From contig JAHJTV010000018.1 of assembly GCA_018829445.1 (NCBI GenBank), forward strand, positions 62,001 to 126,000: a stretch of DNA of 64,000 nt, written 5' to 3'. The DNA is from a bacterium. Its GTDB lineage: Bacteria > SAR324 > XYD2-FULL-50-16. Positions 45,439 to 53,390 of this stretch are shown here, piece by piece. The stretch's first letter is position 1. Each line of letters starts with the position of its first letter. The translations under genes were made by a program, and so were the position numbers. Under the pieces are notes generated by a model. The model did not search any database and had not been told where the DNA came from. It was given only the letters and a program-made list of their open reading frames with translations.

Positions 45439-45796
45439 CTTCTCATCCTTAAGCGTAAATTGATATTGTGATCGTTCAGTTGCCAATACCTGTAACCGAT
45501 TTGATTCCGATATTTCTAATCAGGGAACTAAGGAATTTTGGAAACAGTCGAATGTCGAGAGGTTAGCCTATAACGGGTTGTACAAATTATCCGGATGATT
45601 TGCATAACCCGTTATCTGAACATTCACTCGTTGGGAGATTGGTTGTAACAGATCTTATATTAATACCACCGGATGGAGGCGGACACCAATAGATAATATT
45701 AATAGTCCGGTATTGATATATTGAGATTATCTATCGGTAGGATGGATCAAACTTCTTATTGTAGGCCTTTTTTAGTAAGCTTTACCGGTTTTAGCC
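45439..45796. other. Control region upstream of the peptide-transporter operon
   Basis: 358 bases with no gene, between the radical SAM stop and the binding-protein start (both leftward). It should contain the promoter of the six-gene operon. Its main feature is a 46-bp palindrome listed separately. Confidence 0.45.
45570..45615. repeat. 46-bp near-perfect palindrome without loop
   Basis: The half-sites 45570-45592 and 45593-45615 are reverse complements at 20 of 23 positions; the three differences are all transitions, two of which allow G-U pairs in RNA. Outer arms read ATAACGGGTT and AACCCGTTAT; the centre is ATCCGGAT. It lies about 130 bases upstream of the binding-protein start and about 180 bases past the radical SAM stop. 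It could be a large operator, a terminator-like element or a mobile palindrome. Confidence 0.85.
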
Positions 45797-47077
45797 TTAC
45801 AGACGCTGAATAAGGTACAGGTAGGTCGGTAGTCGGCTTCGCTCTTTTATCTGATAAAAAAGCGGCAACAACGATTCGGCTCTATTCCCTCCCATCAACG
45901 GAGAAAGATACACAGCTCCTTTACCATTTTTGGGGTTTGGAATATTGCCCAGAAATTCTGTTAGCGACTGATTATGCTCTTGAGAAAGGTTCTCACCGAG
46001 AAGAAAATTACCCGTAATTTCCAGATTGGGATAGTCACGGTTTATCGTCATCATCTTCTCGAAAGCTTCTCTTACCTCTTTTACAGCCATAGGTTTTTTT
46101 AATTGGTGTAAGGTGTCTTCATCAACCGATTCAAAGCCAATGTTGATGGTTGTATAGAAAGGTGATCGATCGAGTTGTTCGAATAGAGTGTCGTCGGCTT
46201 TTAATAGAGAGGCCACACTGCCGAACAGAAACAGTTTGGGATTGTTTCCGAATGCGTTTCTCATATCCAAGCGGTTATAGGCTTCGATTGCGGACCATTC
46301 AACCAGTTCTCTCCCGGCTGCAAGGGCATCATGATTACCTAGAAACAATGCTGCGTAGTTTTGGATATTTTCTCCATAAAATGCTTTCAGCATTTCCAAT
46401 TGCCGTAAGATTTTCTCCCTGGGCTGCGGTTGAAATTTCTGATGGGTTTTTACTTTGCAGAAATCGCAATGATAGAGACAACCGTCTGCAATAACGAGCG
46501 GAATAACTTCATACTCCACATGACGGGTGTCCGGCGGTAGAACGGAAAGTCTTCCCCCAATAATCGAGTGCAGAAGCTCCGTTTGTTGAAGCAATTTATT
46601 GTCATCATTATTCATTACCAGATCAATAAAATTTTTGATCTCCGGGATAAGCCCTTGCTGCCTGGTATCAAAAAGAGTACCGAACAACTGGTACCAGGCA
46701 CCAAAAGCCTGAGCAATGTTGGGATCGGAATAGGGATTAAACGCCCAGACTGTATTGGTAGGATATATTGGACAAGGGAGGTAGTACTCTCCGATAGCTT
46801 CTTTGACCTTTGTCCTTGGTCCAGCGGATGCGCCCACTGAATGATAAACCCAGTCATTACCATCGGTTCGCCTCAAAATTTCTGAAGGGTGCGGCCAACT
46901 CATGTTCAACCCGCGTATCGATTTTATTTCTCCTTTAAGGTTAAACTGGAATTCATAATCCTGGGTCCGTATCTCCGAATACCGTCCGAATCGTTGAGGA
47001 AAACTGGTTTTGTTGAATTGAGAAACACCTTTCTTATCTGTGGTGATCATCATATTTTTCAATCGAATTGAAGTCAT
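45797..47077 (-). CDS. Radical SAM protein of unknown function
   Basis: 426 residues. The cluster motif C-x3-C-x2-C is at C200, C204 and C207 (DGCLYHCDFCKVKT). The motif is unusually far from the N-terminus: a 190-residue N-terminal region without recognisable domain precedes it, including SIRGLNMSWPHPSEILRR and CPIYPTNTVWAFNP. After the motif come ALFLGNHDALAAG, INIGFESVDEDTLHQLKKP (typical SAM-barrel strand) and GNFLLGENLS. No B12, SPASM or TRAM domain is evident. Cytoplasmic. It is divergent from a LysR-type gene 156 bases away, which probably regulates it, and lies upstream of the peptide-transporter operon on the same strand. Confidence 0.82.
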   Translation of the reverse strand: MTSIRLKNMMITTDKKGVSQFNKTSFPQRFGRYSEIRTQDYEFQFNLKGEIKSIRGLNMSWPHPSEILRRTDGNDWVYHSVGASAGPRTKVKEAIGEYYLPCPIYPTNTVWAFNPYSDPNIAQAFGAWYQLFGTLFDTRQQGLIPEIKNFIDLVMNNDDNKLLQQTELLHSIIGGRLSVLPPDTRHVEYEVIPLVIADGCLYHCDFCKVKTHQKFQPQPREKILRQLEMLKAFYGENIQNYAALFLGNHDALAAGRELVEWSAIEAYNRLDMRNAFGNNPKLFLFGSVASLLKADDTLFEQLDRSPFYTTINIGFESVDEDTLHQLKKPMAVKEVREAFEKMMTINRDYPNLEITGNFLLGENLSQEHNQSLTEFLGNIPNPKNGKGAVYLSPLMGGNRAESLLPLFYQIKERSRLPTYLYLIQRL

Positions 47078-47160
47078 GTTATAACCTTTTCTCTAATTAC
47101 CTCTTAAGATCTACATCTATGAAGAACAACTCTTGCTTCGTGTCTTTTAATGGAATATTA

Positions 47161-47211
47161 TTTGATCGTATAAACCTTGTCCAACGACTATTTTTAGCTG
47201 TTATGATCAAA
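47161..47211. promoter_or_regulatory. Inverted repeat in the LysR/radical SAM divergent region
   Basis: TTTGATC (47161-47167) and GATCAAA (47205-47211) are complementary and lie just before the LysR start. A related 10-bp palindrome TTTGATCAAA occurs at 33274. Position in a divergent LysR promoter suggests an operator half-site pair, but the 37-base spacing is wide and T-N11-A is not evident. Confidence 0.3.
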
Positions 47212-47233
47212 AAATTCGATTGATAAATGGAAC

Positions 47234-48124
47234 ATGGAACTGAGACAACTCAAAACCTTTAAAACGGTTGCTGCTACCCTGAGCTTTCATCGGGCAGCAG
47301 AAATTTTGCACTATGCGCAATCAACGGTTTCCGCCCAAATCAGGACGCTGGAAGAAAGCCTTGGTCTCCCTCTGTTCGATCGATTGGGAAAGCGGATCAG
47401 TCTGACGGGTGCCGGGCAAAAGCTTTTGAACTATGCGGAAAGAATCCTGGATCTTGAGGAGGAGACTTTGACCGAAATGTCAGATGTCCAAGATTCTCAG
47501 GCCAAACTATCCATTCGTATGCCGCAGACCTTATGCGTGCATTATCTTCCCGATATTTTAATGCGCTTTAAGGAGACGTATCCACGGGTAGGGTTTGACA
47601 TCAATACCTGTGCTTATCATAGTCTGCAAAGAGAACTAAAGACTGGCGTTATTGACTTGGCCTTCCTGTTTGCAGAAGATTTACCGGTACCGGAGTTAAA
47701 GTCGGAGACTCTAAAAACAGAGAAAATTATTTTAGCTGCCGCCAGTGGTCATCATCTGGCTCGAAAAACGTCGATCGATCTTGAGGACTTAAAACAGGAA
47801 ACCGTTCTGCTGCCACAGCACGATTGCGCATATAAGATGGACTTGGAACGGTCTTTTGCCGAGAATAAAGTTTATCCCAAAGCAATTGCTACACTTAACA
47901 GTGTTGAAGCAATCAAAAATTGTATTCTGAAACGCCTGGGAGTAGGCTTATTGCCGGAACTAACAGTCAAGAATGAGATCCGTGAAGGTCGTCTGGTTGA
48001 ACTGTCCGGATTAGCGATTAAACAGGAAGTAGACGTGATCATGTTGAGACATCGCAATAAATGGTTGTCTCCTGTTCTTAAAAGCTTTATTGTTGAAACC
48101 AGGGCGGTGTTTGGGGCATCGTAG
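47234..48124 (+). CDS. LysR family transcriptional regulator
   Basis: 296 residues, standard length. The N-terminal winged helix (MELRQLKTFKTVAATLSFHRAAEILHYAQSTVSAQIRTLEE) and the following LGLPLFDRLGKRISLTGAGQKLLNYAERIL are canonical. The C-terminal type-2 periplasmic-binding-like domain has LKTGVIDLAFLFAEDLPVP, VLLPQHDCAYKMDLE and LKRLGVGLLPELTVKNEI. Such factors respond to a small co-inducer and usually regulate the divergent gene, here the radical SAM gene and possibly the transporter operon behind it. The start has only a weak ribosome-binding site. Confidence 0.93.
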   Translation: MELRQLKTFKTVAATLSFHRAAEILHYAQSTVSAQIRTLEESLGLPLFDRLGKRISLTGAGQKLLNYAERILDLEEETLTEMSDVQDSQAKLSIRMPQTLCVHYLPDILMRFKETYPRVGFDINTCAYHSLQRELKTGVIDLAFLFAEDLPVPELKSETLKTEKIILAAASGHHLARKTSIDLEDLKQETVLLPQHDCAYKMDLERSFAENKVYPKAIATLNSVEAIKNCILKRLGVGLLPELTVKNEIREGRLVELSGLAIKQEVDVIMLRHRNKWLSPVLKSFIVETRAVFGAS

Positions 48125-48272
48125 TTACACCTGTAAAATAATTTTGAATCCTTTTTTGTTCTCAGAATGGGAGAAAATCCCAATAAACTCAGAGAATGAA
48201 CTTTTTTTGATGAATGACCTCTGGCAAATCTGGAGGTTGATTCTGTGAGGGCAAAAACAGTCAAAACAGAAG

Positions 48273-48308
48273 TTCAAGGCTAATGGCAGGGTGACCCATA
48301 GCCTTGAA
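48273..48308 (+). terminator. Hairpin between lysR and the TetR-type gene
   Basis: TTCAAGGCT (48273-48281) pairs with AGCCTTGAA (48300-48308); with one bulged A the stem extends by ATGG/CCAT. It lies about 150 bases after the lysR stop and 108 bases past the end of the convergent regulator gene. No T-run follows, so it is a possible bidirectional end signal only. Confidence 0.4.
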
Positions 48309-48415
48309 GTATCAGATTGATAAGATTGAGTAATAATCTATATGTCTGAGTGCTGACTCAAACGGTAAAACCTTTGGGTTTTCCTGGAAAATCTGGGGGG
48401 ATATCCAATATAGTG

Positions 48416-49213
48416 TCAGCCAACCGTATTGATAATATTGTCTCGCACAGTCCAGAAGTCTTTTTGGGTGAGTTTTGACATGTAGATAAAATTTCCGCCA
48501 ATGTAGAGACAGATAAGACCGTGCATCTGACTCCAAAGTTTCAGCGTAGATTCTCGAACGTTGTTTGGAGTCACCTCCCGTGTTTGTGTCAAAAATTCTT
48601 GCAGAACCCTGCGTACCAGGTCGTAAAGATCGTCGATCAGCTTGATCTCCTCCTGTAATGTGCGTGACGGACGCTCATTTGTTCGACTCTCCCGACGGCT
48701 GAACATAATTTCGTAAAGATCGGCTTGTTTGGTTCCGAAATCGAAGTAGGCTTCAAGGATATGATTTAACCTGTCTTTTGGTGATCCGCCTTTGGCTTCA
48801 CTTTCTCTGATCTGCTTCACGAGACGTCTGAATCCGTAGACTCTGACTATATCCAGAAGATCATTCTTGTCATGGAAATAATTATAGAGATTGGTAACAG
48901 ACATCCCCATTTCTTTGGCCAACCGGCGCAAGCTAAGGTTTTCACGGCCACTTTCCATCAACAGGTTTAAAGCATGTTCTACGATTCGCATTACCACGGG
49001 GCTATCAACGGCATTGGGTTCAACGGTAGGAGATTCGGCGATGTTTTGCTTAAGTATCCGCCCGATAGTAGAACGATGAACATTCAATTCCCGGGCAATT
49101 TCACTGGCATTGTAGCCGTACTTCCTGTGAGCCTGGAAAATAAGTCTATTACGGATCTCAGTACTGTCCATTCCTCTTAAAATTCTGTTGAGGCTGGGTC
49201 GGTTACTTTTCAT
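48416..49213 (-). CDS. TetR-family regulator with an additional N-terminal helix-turn-helix
   Basis: 265 residues, longer than usual TetR proteins (about 200). Residues 18-52 form an extra helix-turn-helix of the Fis/recombinase kind (IFQAHRKYGYNASEIAREL, then NVHRSTIGRILKQ). After a linker, the TetR_N domain follows: VMRIVEHALNLLMESGRENLSLRRLAKEMGMSVTNLYNYFHDKNDLLDIV (about 73-123), then an all-helical ligand domain (YEIMFSRRESRTNERPSRTL, WSQMHGLICLYIGG). Start uncertain: ATG 49213 has no Shine-Dalgarno and an in-frame ATG 49171 lies right after AGAGGA. A degraded copy sits at 37.35-37.70 kb. It may control the neighbouring catabolic genes. Confidence 0.85.
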   Translation of the reverse strand: MKSNRPSLNRILRGMDSTEIRNRLIFQAHRKYGYNASEIARELNVHRSTIGRILKQNIAESPTVEPNAVDSPVVMRIVEHALNLLMESGRENLSLRRLAKEMGMSVTNLYNYFHDKNDLLDIVRVYGFRRLVKQIRESEAKGGSPKDRLNHILEAYFDFGTKQADLYEIMFSRRESRTNERPSRTLQEEIKLIDDLYDLVRRVLQEFLTQTREVTPNNVRESTLKLWSQMHGLICLYIGGNFIYMSKLTQKDFWTVRDNIINTVG

Positions 49214-49395
49214 GGTGTCAGAGTTGTCTGCTTAAAAACGTCATCAGGCTATTGGTTGACATCAACAGGGTTTGGCATTTCCCTGGGTAAATACTGGCTG
49301 ATCATTTTCATTTTACGGAGGAAATCATTTATGTCAAAGAAGAAAACCGGAATAAAGAAGCTGTCCATGAAGAACGGTTTTCTTTTTGTACGGAA

Positions 49396-50244
49396 TCAAC
49401 CGACCGCCTTTCCCAGGCTGCCTGAAATTATAAAATACTTTTTCAGGATGATATCGACCACCTCTCTTTGGGACATTCTTATACCCTTTCCACTAAAAGG
49501 ATTAAACCCACTTGCAGTGGCTTGCAGATAGGGTTTGATGATATCAGTGAAAACATTGATTTTATGGATACCATTCTCAACTGTACGCCGGATGTTTTCT
49601 TCACCAGTACCAGATCCTCCGTGAAGAACCAAGGGGATATTGACGAATGACCGGATATCTTCCAAACGTTTAAAATCGATATCAGGCGTGCCTTTGTAAT
49701 GACCATGCTGAGTGCCGATGGAGACAGCCAAGGCATCTACATCTGTATGTTCGACAAAACAACCGGCTTGATTCGGGTCGGTCAGGAAACCGGTATCGGT
49801 GGGACCTTCAATACCACGCATGTTTGATCCCACGTGTCCAATCTCAGCCTCGACACTGATTCCGACCTTTCTTGCAGCTTGCACGACCTGTCTGGTCATC
49901 TCAATATTCTGTTTTAGGTCAAAAACACTGGCATCAATCATGACACTGGTAAAGCCGGCCTTAATAGCCTTAATGCAGGTTTGTGGATTTTTACCATGAT
50001 CCAGGTGCAGGCACACAGGGATGCTTGCAGCATCACAAAGCGCACGCAGCTTATATGTCCAATGATTAAAACGCCGAAAGCGATCAATAGGTAATGGGGG
50101 ATAACTTGCGATGATAGGCGTGCTATATTTTTCAGCCACAGCAAGATAGTGCTTTAGCATGTTAATACTTAAAAAATCCGGAGCGATAACGGCATATCCC
50201 CCCCTTTTGGCGGGTTCCAGAATTTTCGTCAATGTCACCAGCAT
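49396..50244 (-). CDS. Class II (ketose-bisphosphate) aldolase, GatY/KbaY/FbaA family
   Basis: 282 residues, ATG preceded by GAGG at good spacing. CLHLDHGKNPQTCIKAIKAGFTSVMIDAS holds the catalytic Asp and a zinc His. VEAEIGHVG, DALAVSIGTQHGHYKG (zinc His) and PLVLHGGSGTGEENIRRTVENGIHKINVFTD (phosphate loop) complete the class II fold. It cleaves a ketose phosphate to DHAP and an aldehyde. The short length resembles GatY/KbaY more than the long fructose-bisphosphate aldolases. Last gene of the leftward set with a GlpD-like enzyme, a kinase and an alcohol dehydrogenase. Confidence 0.9.
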   Translation of the reverse strand: MLVTLTKILEPAKRGGYAVIAPDFLSINMLKHYLAVAEKYSTPIIASYPPLPIDRFRRFNHWTYKLRALCDAASIPVCLHLDHGKNPQTCIKAIKAGFTSVMIDASVFDLKQNIEMTRQVVQAARKVGISVEAEIGHVGSNMRGIEGPTDTGFLTDPNQAGCFVEHTDVDALAVSIGTQHGHYKGTPDIDFKRLEDIRSFVNIPLVLHGGSGTGEENIRRTVENGIHKINVFTDIIKPYLQATASGFNPFSGKGIRMSQREVVDIILKKYFIISGSLGKAVG

Positions 50245-50348
50245 GAAACCTCATAATTATCAGGCACTCGGAAAAATCTCCGCTTTTTTTATTTATGATT
50301 CTTGAGGGCGTATCTTTTTTCAGGAGGCATAAGTCTCATCAGATAACA

Positions 50349-51929
50349 TCATTTCCCCGGTATACTGTGGCAGCGCTGCCAGGTCTCCAGATACTGCTGT
50401 TCTTCCTGAAGCCATTTATCATCATTCCACTCAAGCATCGGCTGACAGATCTTCCGGATTCCGGGTAGAAACTCTTTCCCACCCTGATCAAGCAATAACC
50501 CAATGCGAGTTCGTCTTAGCATCAGATCTTCAAGATGAACAACTGCTTCATTCTTTGCTGCCCATCGCAGTTCTGCCCACAAGGTTAGCGTTCCGGGAAT
50601 TCTCTCCAGCTCACCCTCTTTGGCCGCATTAATCAAATCCACTACCCGGTTACCATAACGTCCCTTCAAGCGTAACACTGTTTTTTTATCCAATTTTTCT
50701 GCAATTGATGTCATCTCCTCCAAAGGCGTAAAAAACGTCTGCTCTTTGCCAAGATCGGGCAACGGCCCCAGCAAGATTTGAGCCGCCTTAAGAGCATCCA
50801 GAGCTATCAGCCGGAAAGTAGTCAGTTTGCCACCGGTGACGGTCAGCAAACCGTCTTCCTGCCAAACCACGTGATCCCTGGATTCTGCCGACGGATCCGC
50901 TTTGCCGGAGTCGACAACCGGTCTCACTCCGGAAAAAGTGGCGATAATATCATCCCTGTTAATGCCCAGATCCGGGAAGTGGTGTTGGAGATTTTCCAGC
51001 AGATAATTAACCTCGTCCGAGGTGATTGAAGCTTCCACACTTGGGTCACCGGAATGATCAATATCCGTATTGCCGGTGATGACCCTGCCTTCCCAGGGTA
51101 AGACAAAGCCGGGACGCTTACTGGTTGGATGAGTCATGACGATGCTATTGGACACCGGCAGCCTATCGGCTGAAAACACCAGGTGACTGCCTCGCAAAGG
51201 CCGGACATGTTTTTGATTTGTTTTTTTGACATTGTTGCGAAGGATATCAACCCAGGCACCTGTAGCATTAATCACCTGTTTTGCACTGATTTCCATTCTA
51301 TTGCCGGTGTTGATGTCTTCGATTTTGACACCACAAACATGATCCGTTTCCTTTATCAGCCCATTGACTCTGCAGTAATTAACAGCAACCCCGCCCTCTT
51401 CCCGGGCTTGCTGCAAAACCCTGAGAACAAGCCTGGAATCATCGGTCAAGGATTCATGAAACAAAAGACCGCCTGTCAGGTTTTTCTTGTCAATATTGGG
51501 TGCCAATTTGACTACATCCCTGCTGGAAAAGGTGTGCTTTCTCAAGCTCCCGTTCATGATATCATAAACCAGCAGAGCAGCTCTCACTATCAAACGCTTC
51601 ATCAGGCTACCCTTGTAAAATGTCATCACCAATCCGAACGTATTGACCAGACCGGGAAGTTCACGCAGAAGTTTCCCCCTCTCTTTCACCGATTCGTAGG
51701 TTAGTTTAAAATTACCCTGTTCCAGGTAACGTAAACCGCCATGTACCAATTGCCCTGAACGACTGGATGTCCCCCAGGCAAAATCACGCTGTTCTACCAG
51801 CAGGGTTTTCAGATTGTGGCGAACTGCTTCCCGCATGATCCCGGCACCGGTGATGCCGCCACCGATAATCACGAGGTCCCATTTTTCTTTCTTGATTTTT
51901 GAGAAAACTTCTTCTCTGGTATATTGCAT
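50349..51929 (-). CDS. FAD-dependent glycerol-3-phosphate dehydrogenase family protein (GlpD-like)
   Basis: 526 residues from ATG 51929; a frame to 51968 adds a basic 13-residue stretch without ribosome-binding site. WDLVIIGGGITGAGIMREAVRHNLKTLLVEQRDFAWGTSSRSGQLVHGGLRYLEQGNFKL is the textbook GlpD N-terminus with the FAD loop and the SS-x-x-HGGLRY motif. GSHLVFSADRLP, TNTDIDHSGDPS-like substrate region and TGGKLTTFR near 370 follow. The C-terminal helical domain includes LEDLMLRRTRIGLLLDQGG. It oxidises sn-glycerol-3-phosphate (or a related polyol phosphate, as in EryB) to the ketone, passing electrons to quinone at the membrane. 104 bases upstream of the aldolase. Confidence 0.9.
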   Translation of the reverse strand: MQYTREEVFSKIKKEKWDLVIIGGGITGAGIMREAVRHNLKTLLVEQRDFAWGTSSRSGQLVHGGLRYLEQGNFKLTYESVKERGKLLRELPGLVNTFGLVMTFYKGSLMKRLIVRAALLVYDIMNGSLRKHTFSSRDVVKLAPNIDKKNLTGGLLFHESLTDDSRLVLRVLQQAREEGGVAVNYCRVNGLIKETDHVCGVKIEDINTGNRMEISAKQVINATGAWVDILRNNVKKTNQKHVRPLRGSHLVFSADRLPVSNSIVMTHPTSKRPGFVLPWEGRVITGNTDIDHSGDPSVEASITSDEVNYLLENLQHHFPDLGINRDDIIATFSGVRPVVDSGKADPSAESRDHVVWQEDGLLTVTGGKLTTFRLIALDALKAAQILLGPLPDLGKEQTFFTPLEEMTSIAEKLDKKTVLRLKGRYGNRVVDLINAAKEGELERIPGTLTLWAELRWAAKNEAVVHLEDLMLRRTRIGLLLDQGGKEFLPGIRKICQPMLEWNDDKWLQEEQQYLETWQRCHSIPGK

Positions 51930-52434
51930 TTTTTGTTTTTTTCTCCTGGCTTTTATAAAAATCCACATTAACTATTCAGCAAATTAATTCAACTCTTCCG
52001 AAGAACCCAAGGTGTGGTATTTCAGGAACCTTGGAAGCCAGGGATGGCTTCTCGGAGCTCCAGGAATGGATTTATGCGTTTCCTGAAATGTGCTACGCTT
52101 TGGGTGCGACTATGCTGAATAGATACAATCCACAAATGTTTTATAACTCAATTACGGGTTAAACTGGGAATGCATTTGTTTTTCGATTATGGTTCAAAAC
52201 TATAACCGGTCTTAAATAGTAGGGCGATCTTACATAGTCGCCTTTGAGGAAGTTCTGGTGGGGGTGTAACCCCACCCTACCGTAATCCTTGCTTTTAATG
52301 ACAATTTCTTAAATAAATACTTGCGGTGGCAAACCCGGCAAGACAAATAAAATACATCACTAAAGAATTCCAAGACCCTGAGAACCATTTGCTTATCACC
52401 TGTGTTCAGATTCCACAATTTCAGCAACAACCGG
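51930..52434. other. Gene-free, repeat-bearing region inside the catabolic cluster
   Basis: About 500 bases between the kinase and glpD-like genes, both leftward. It holds a structured element at 52221-52296 and a short AAGCC/GGCTT palindrome near 52035. No reading frame is convincing. The interruption means glpD and the aldolase may have their own promoter here. Confidence 0.5.
52221..52296. repeat. Dispersed intergenic repeat, copy B, with hairpins
   Basis: 52250-52296 shares AAGTTCTGGTGGG and TAATCCTTGCTTTT with 3843-3889. In this copy GGTGGGG (52257-52263) pairs perfectly with CCCCACC (52270-52276) over a 6-base loop. A second small hairpin GGCGA/TCGCC lies at 52223-52242. Confidence 0.65.
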
Positions 52435-53256
52435 CTAAAATTCCTGCAGCTTTTGTTGAATCATGGTAGTTAAAAACGCTTGTTCACTTGCAAGGCTCCA
52501 CATGGACATTCGAAAAATAGCTGCTGCCAGCATCCATTTTTCGATATTCTCTTCGGTAATTCCGGGTTGGGTTGCCATCAGGTGAGCCCGGTAATTTCGT
52601 TCAAATGCCTTTCGGAATATGGGAATAATTATCCGGAGGAAAAGACTTGTTCCAGGTGCTGTTTCCGCCATGGAGAGAATTAACGATGTCATGGCTAAAT
52701 CGGCTTCAGGAGCACCCTTGACAGCTTCAGCCCAATCAATGATCTGATAACCATTTGAACTGAGTATAATATTTCCGGGATGAAAATCCATATGGCAGAT
52801 GTTGTTGCCATCAGGCAATTGATCGAGGTAACGTTCCAGTATTGGATATTGGTGCGATCTGATTATTCCTTCGGGAAGAGTGTGAGCCATACGTAACGCT
52901 TCTTCTCTTATATCGGGAAGCTTTTCAGCTTCATGCTTGAGCAACTCCAGGTGAACAGTAGCCATAAAACGTCCGCCCCATCTAACATTCAATGGATTTC
53001 CGAGTTTAGCCGTCATCAAATCGTTTTCTCCCGCCCACTCGAAGATAATTCCATGGCGTCCGTCGACCTCAACCAGATCCAGAGCATGTGGCGACAGCAC
53101 GCCAGCCGCCGATACGATCTTGCACCGCCGGTATTCATCCTCCACTTTTTCTACGGGGACTGTCTTGTGTAATAACTTGAGCACCCGTTTATCCTTCAAT
53201 ACATATACGTCCGAAACCCGACCTTCGGCCAGAAACTGTTTGTCCATGCTATTCAT
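52435..53256 (-). CDS. Aminoglycoside phosphotransferase-fold kinase (probable sugar or small-molecule kinase)
   Basis: 273 residues. ATG 53256 has GAGGG upstream. Nucleotide-binding N-lobe with EGRVSDVYVLKDKRVLKLL (Lys in RVLKLL). Catalytic loop ICHMDFHPGNIILSS gives H155, D157 and N162; IIDWAEA supplies the metal-binding Asp174. The APH family includes antibiotic kinases but also choline, homoserine, methylthioribose and other sugar kinases. The neighbours (alcohol dehydrogenase upstream, GlpD-like enzyme and aldolase downstream) favour a catabolic kinase over resistance; that is an inference. Cytoplasmic. Confidence 0.85.
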   Translation of the reverse strand: MNSMDKQFLAEGRVSDVYVLKDKRVLKLLHKTVPVEKVEDEYRRCKIVSAAGVLSPHALDLVEVDGRHGIIFEWAGENDLMTAKLGNPLNVRWGGRFMATVHLELLKHEAEKLPDIREEALRMAHTLPEGIIRSHQYPILERYLDQLPDGNNICHMDFHPGNIILSSNGYQIIDWAEAVKGAPEADLAMTSLILSMAETAPGTSLFLRIIIPIFRKAFERNYRAHLMATQPGITEENIEKWMLAAAIFRMSMWSLASEQAFLTTMIQQKLQEF

Positions 53257-53390
53257 AACGATCCACCCTCATCATTTATATACAGCGTATTTGCAATAAA
53301 CCTCGTTTCGATTGAGGTGATAAGTCATTCTTCCATGACTTTAGGGCTAATTATTTAAATGGTCTTGACTTTCTTCAGTTGAAGCAAATT

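Noticed and set aside
45570..45615. Integron attC site
   Set aside because: An imperfect palindrome near GTTA/TAAC ends recalls attC, but the RYYYAAC and GTTRRRY core sites are not both present and there is no integrase or cassette structure.
52435..53256. Antibiotic-resistance aminoglycoside kinase
   Set aside because: The APH fold is broad; metabolic neighbours and lack of mobile elements favour a catabolic kinase.
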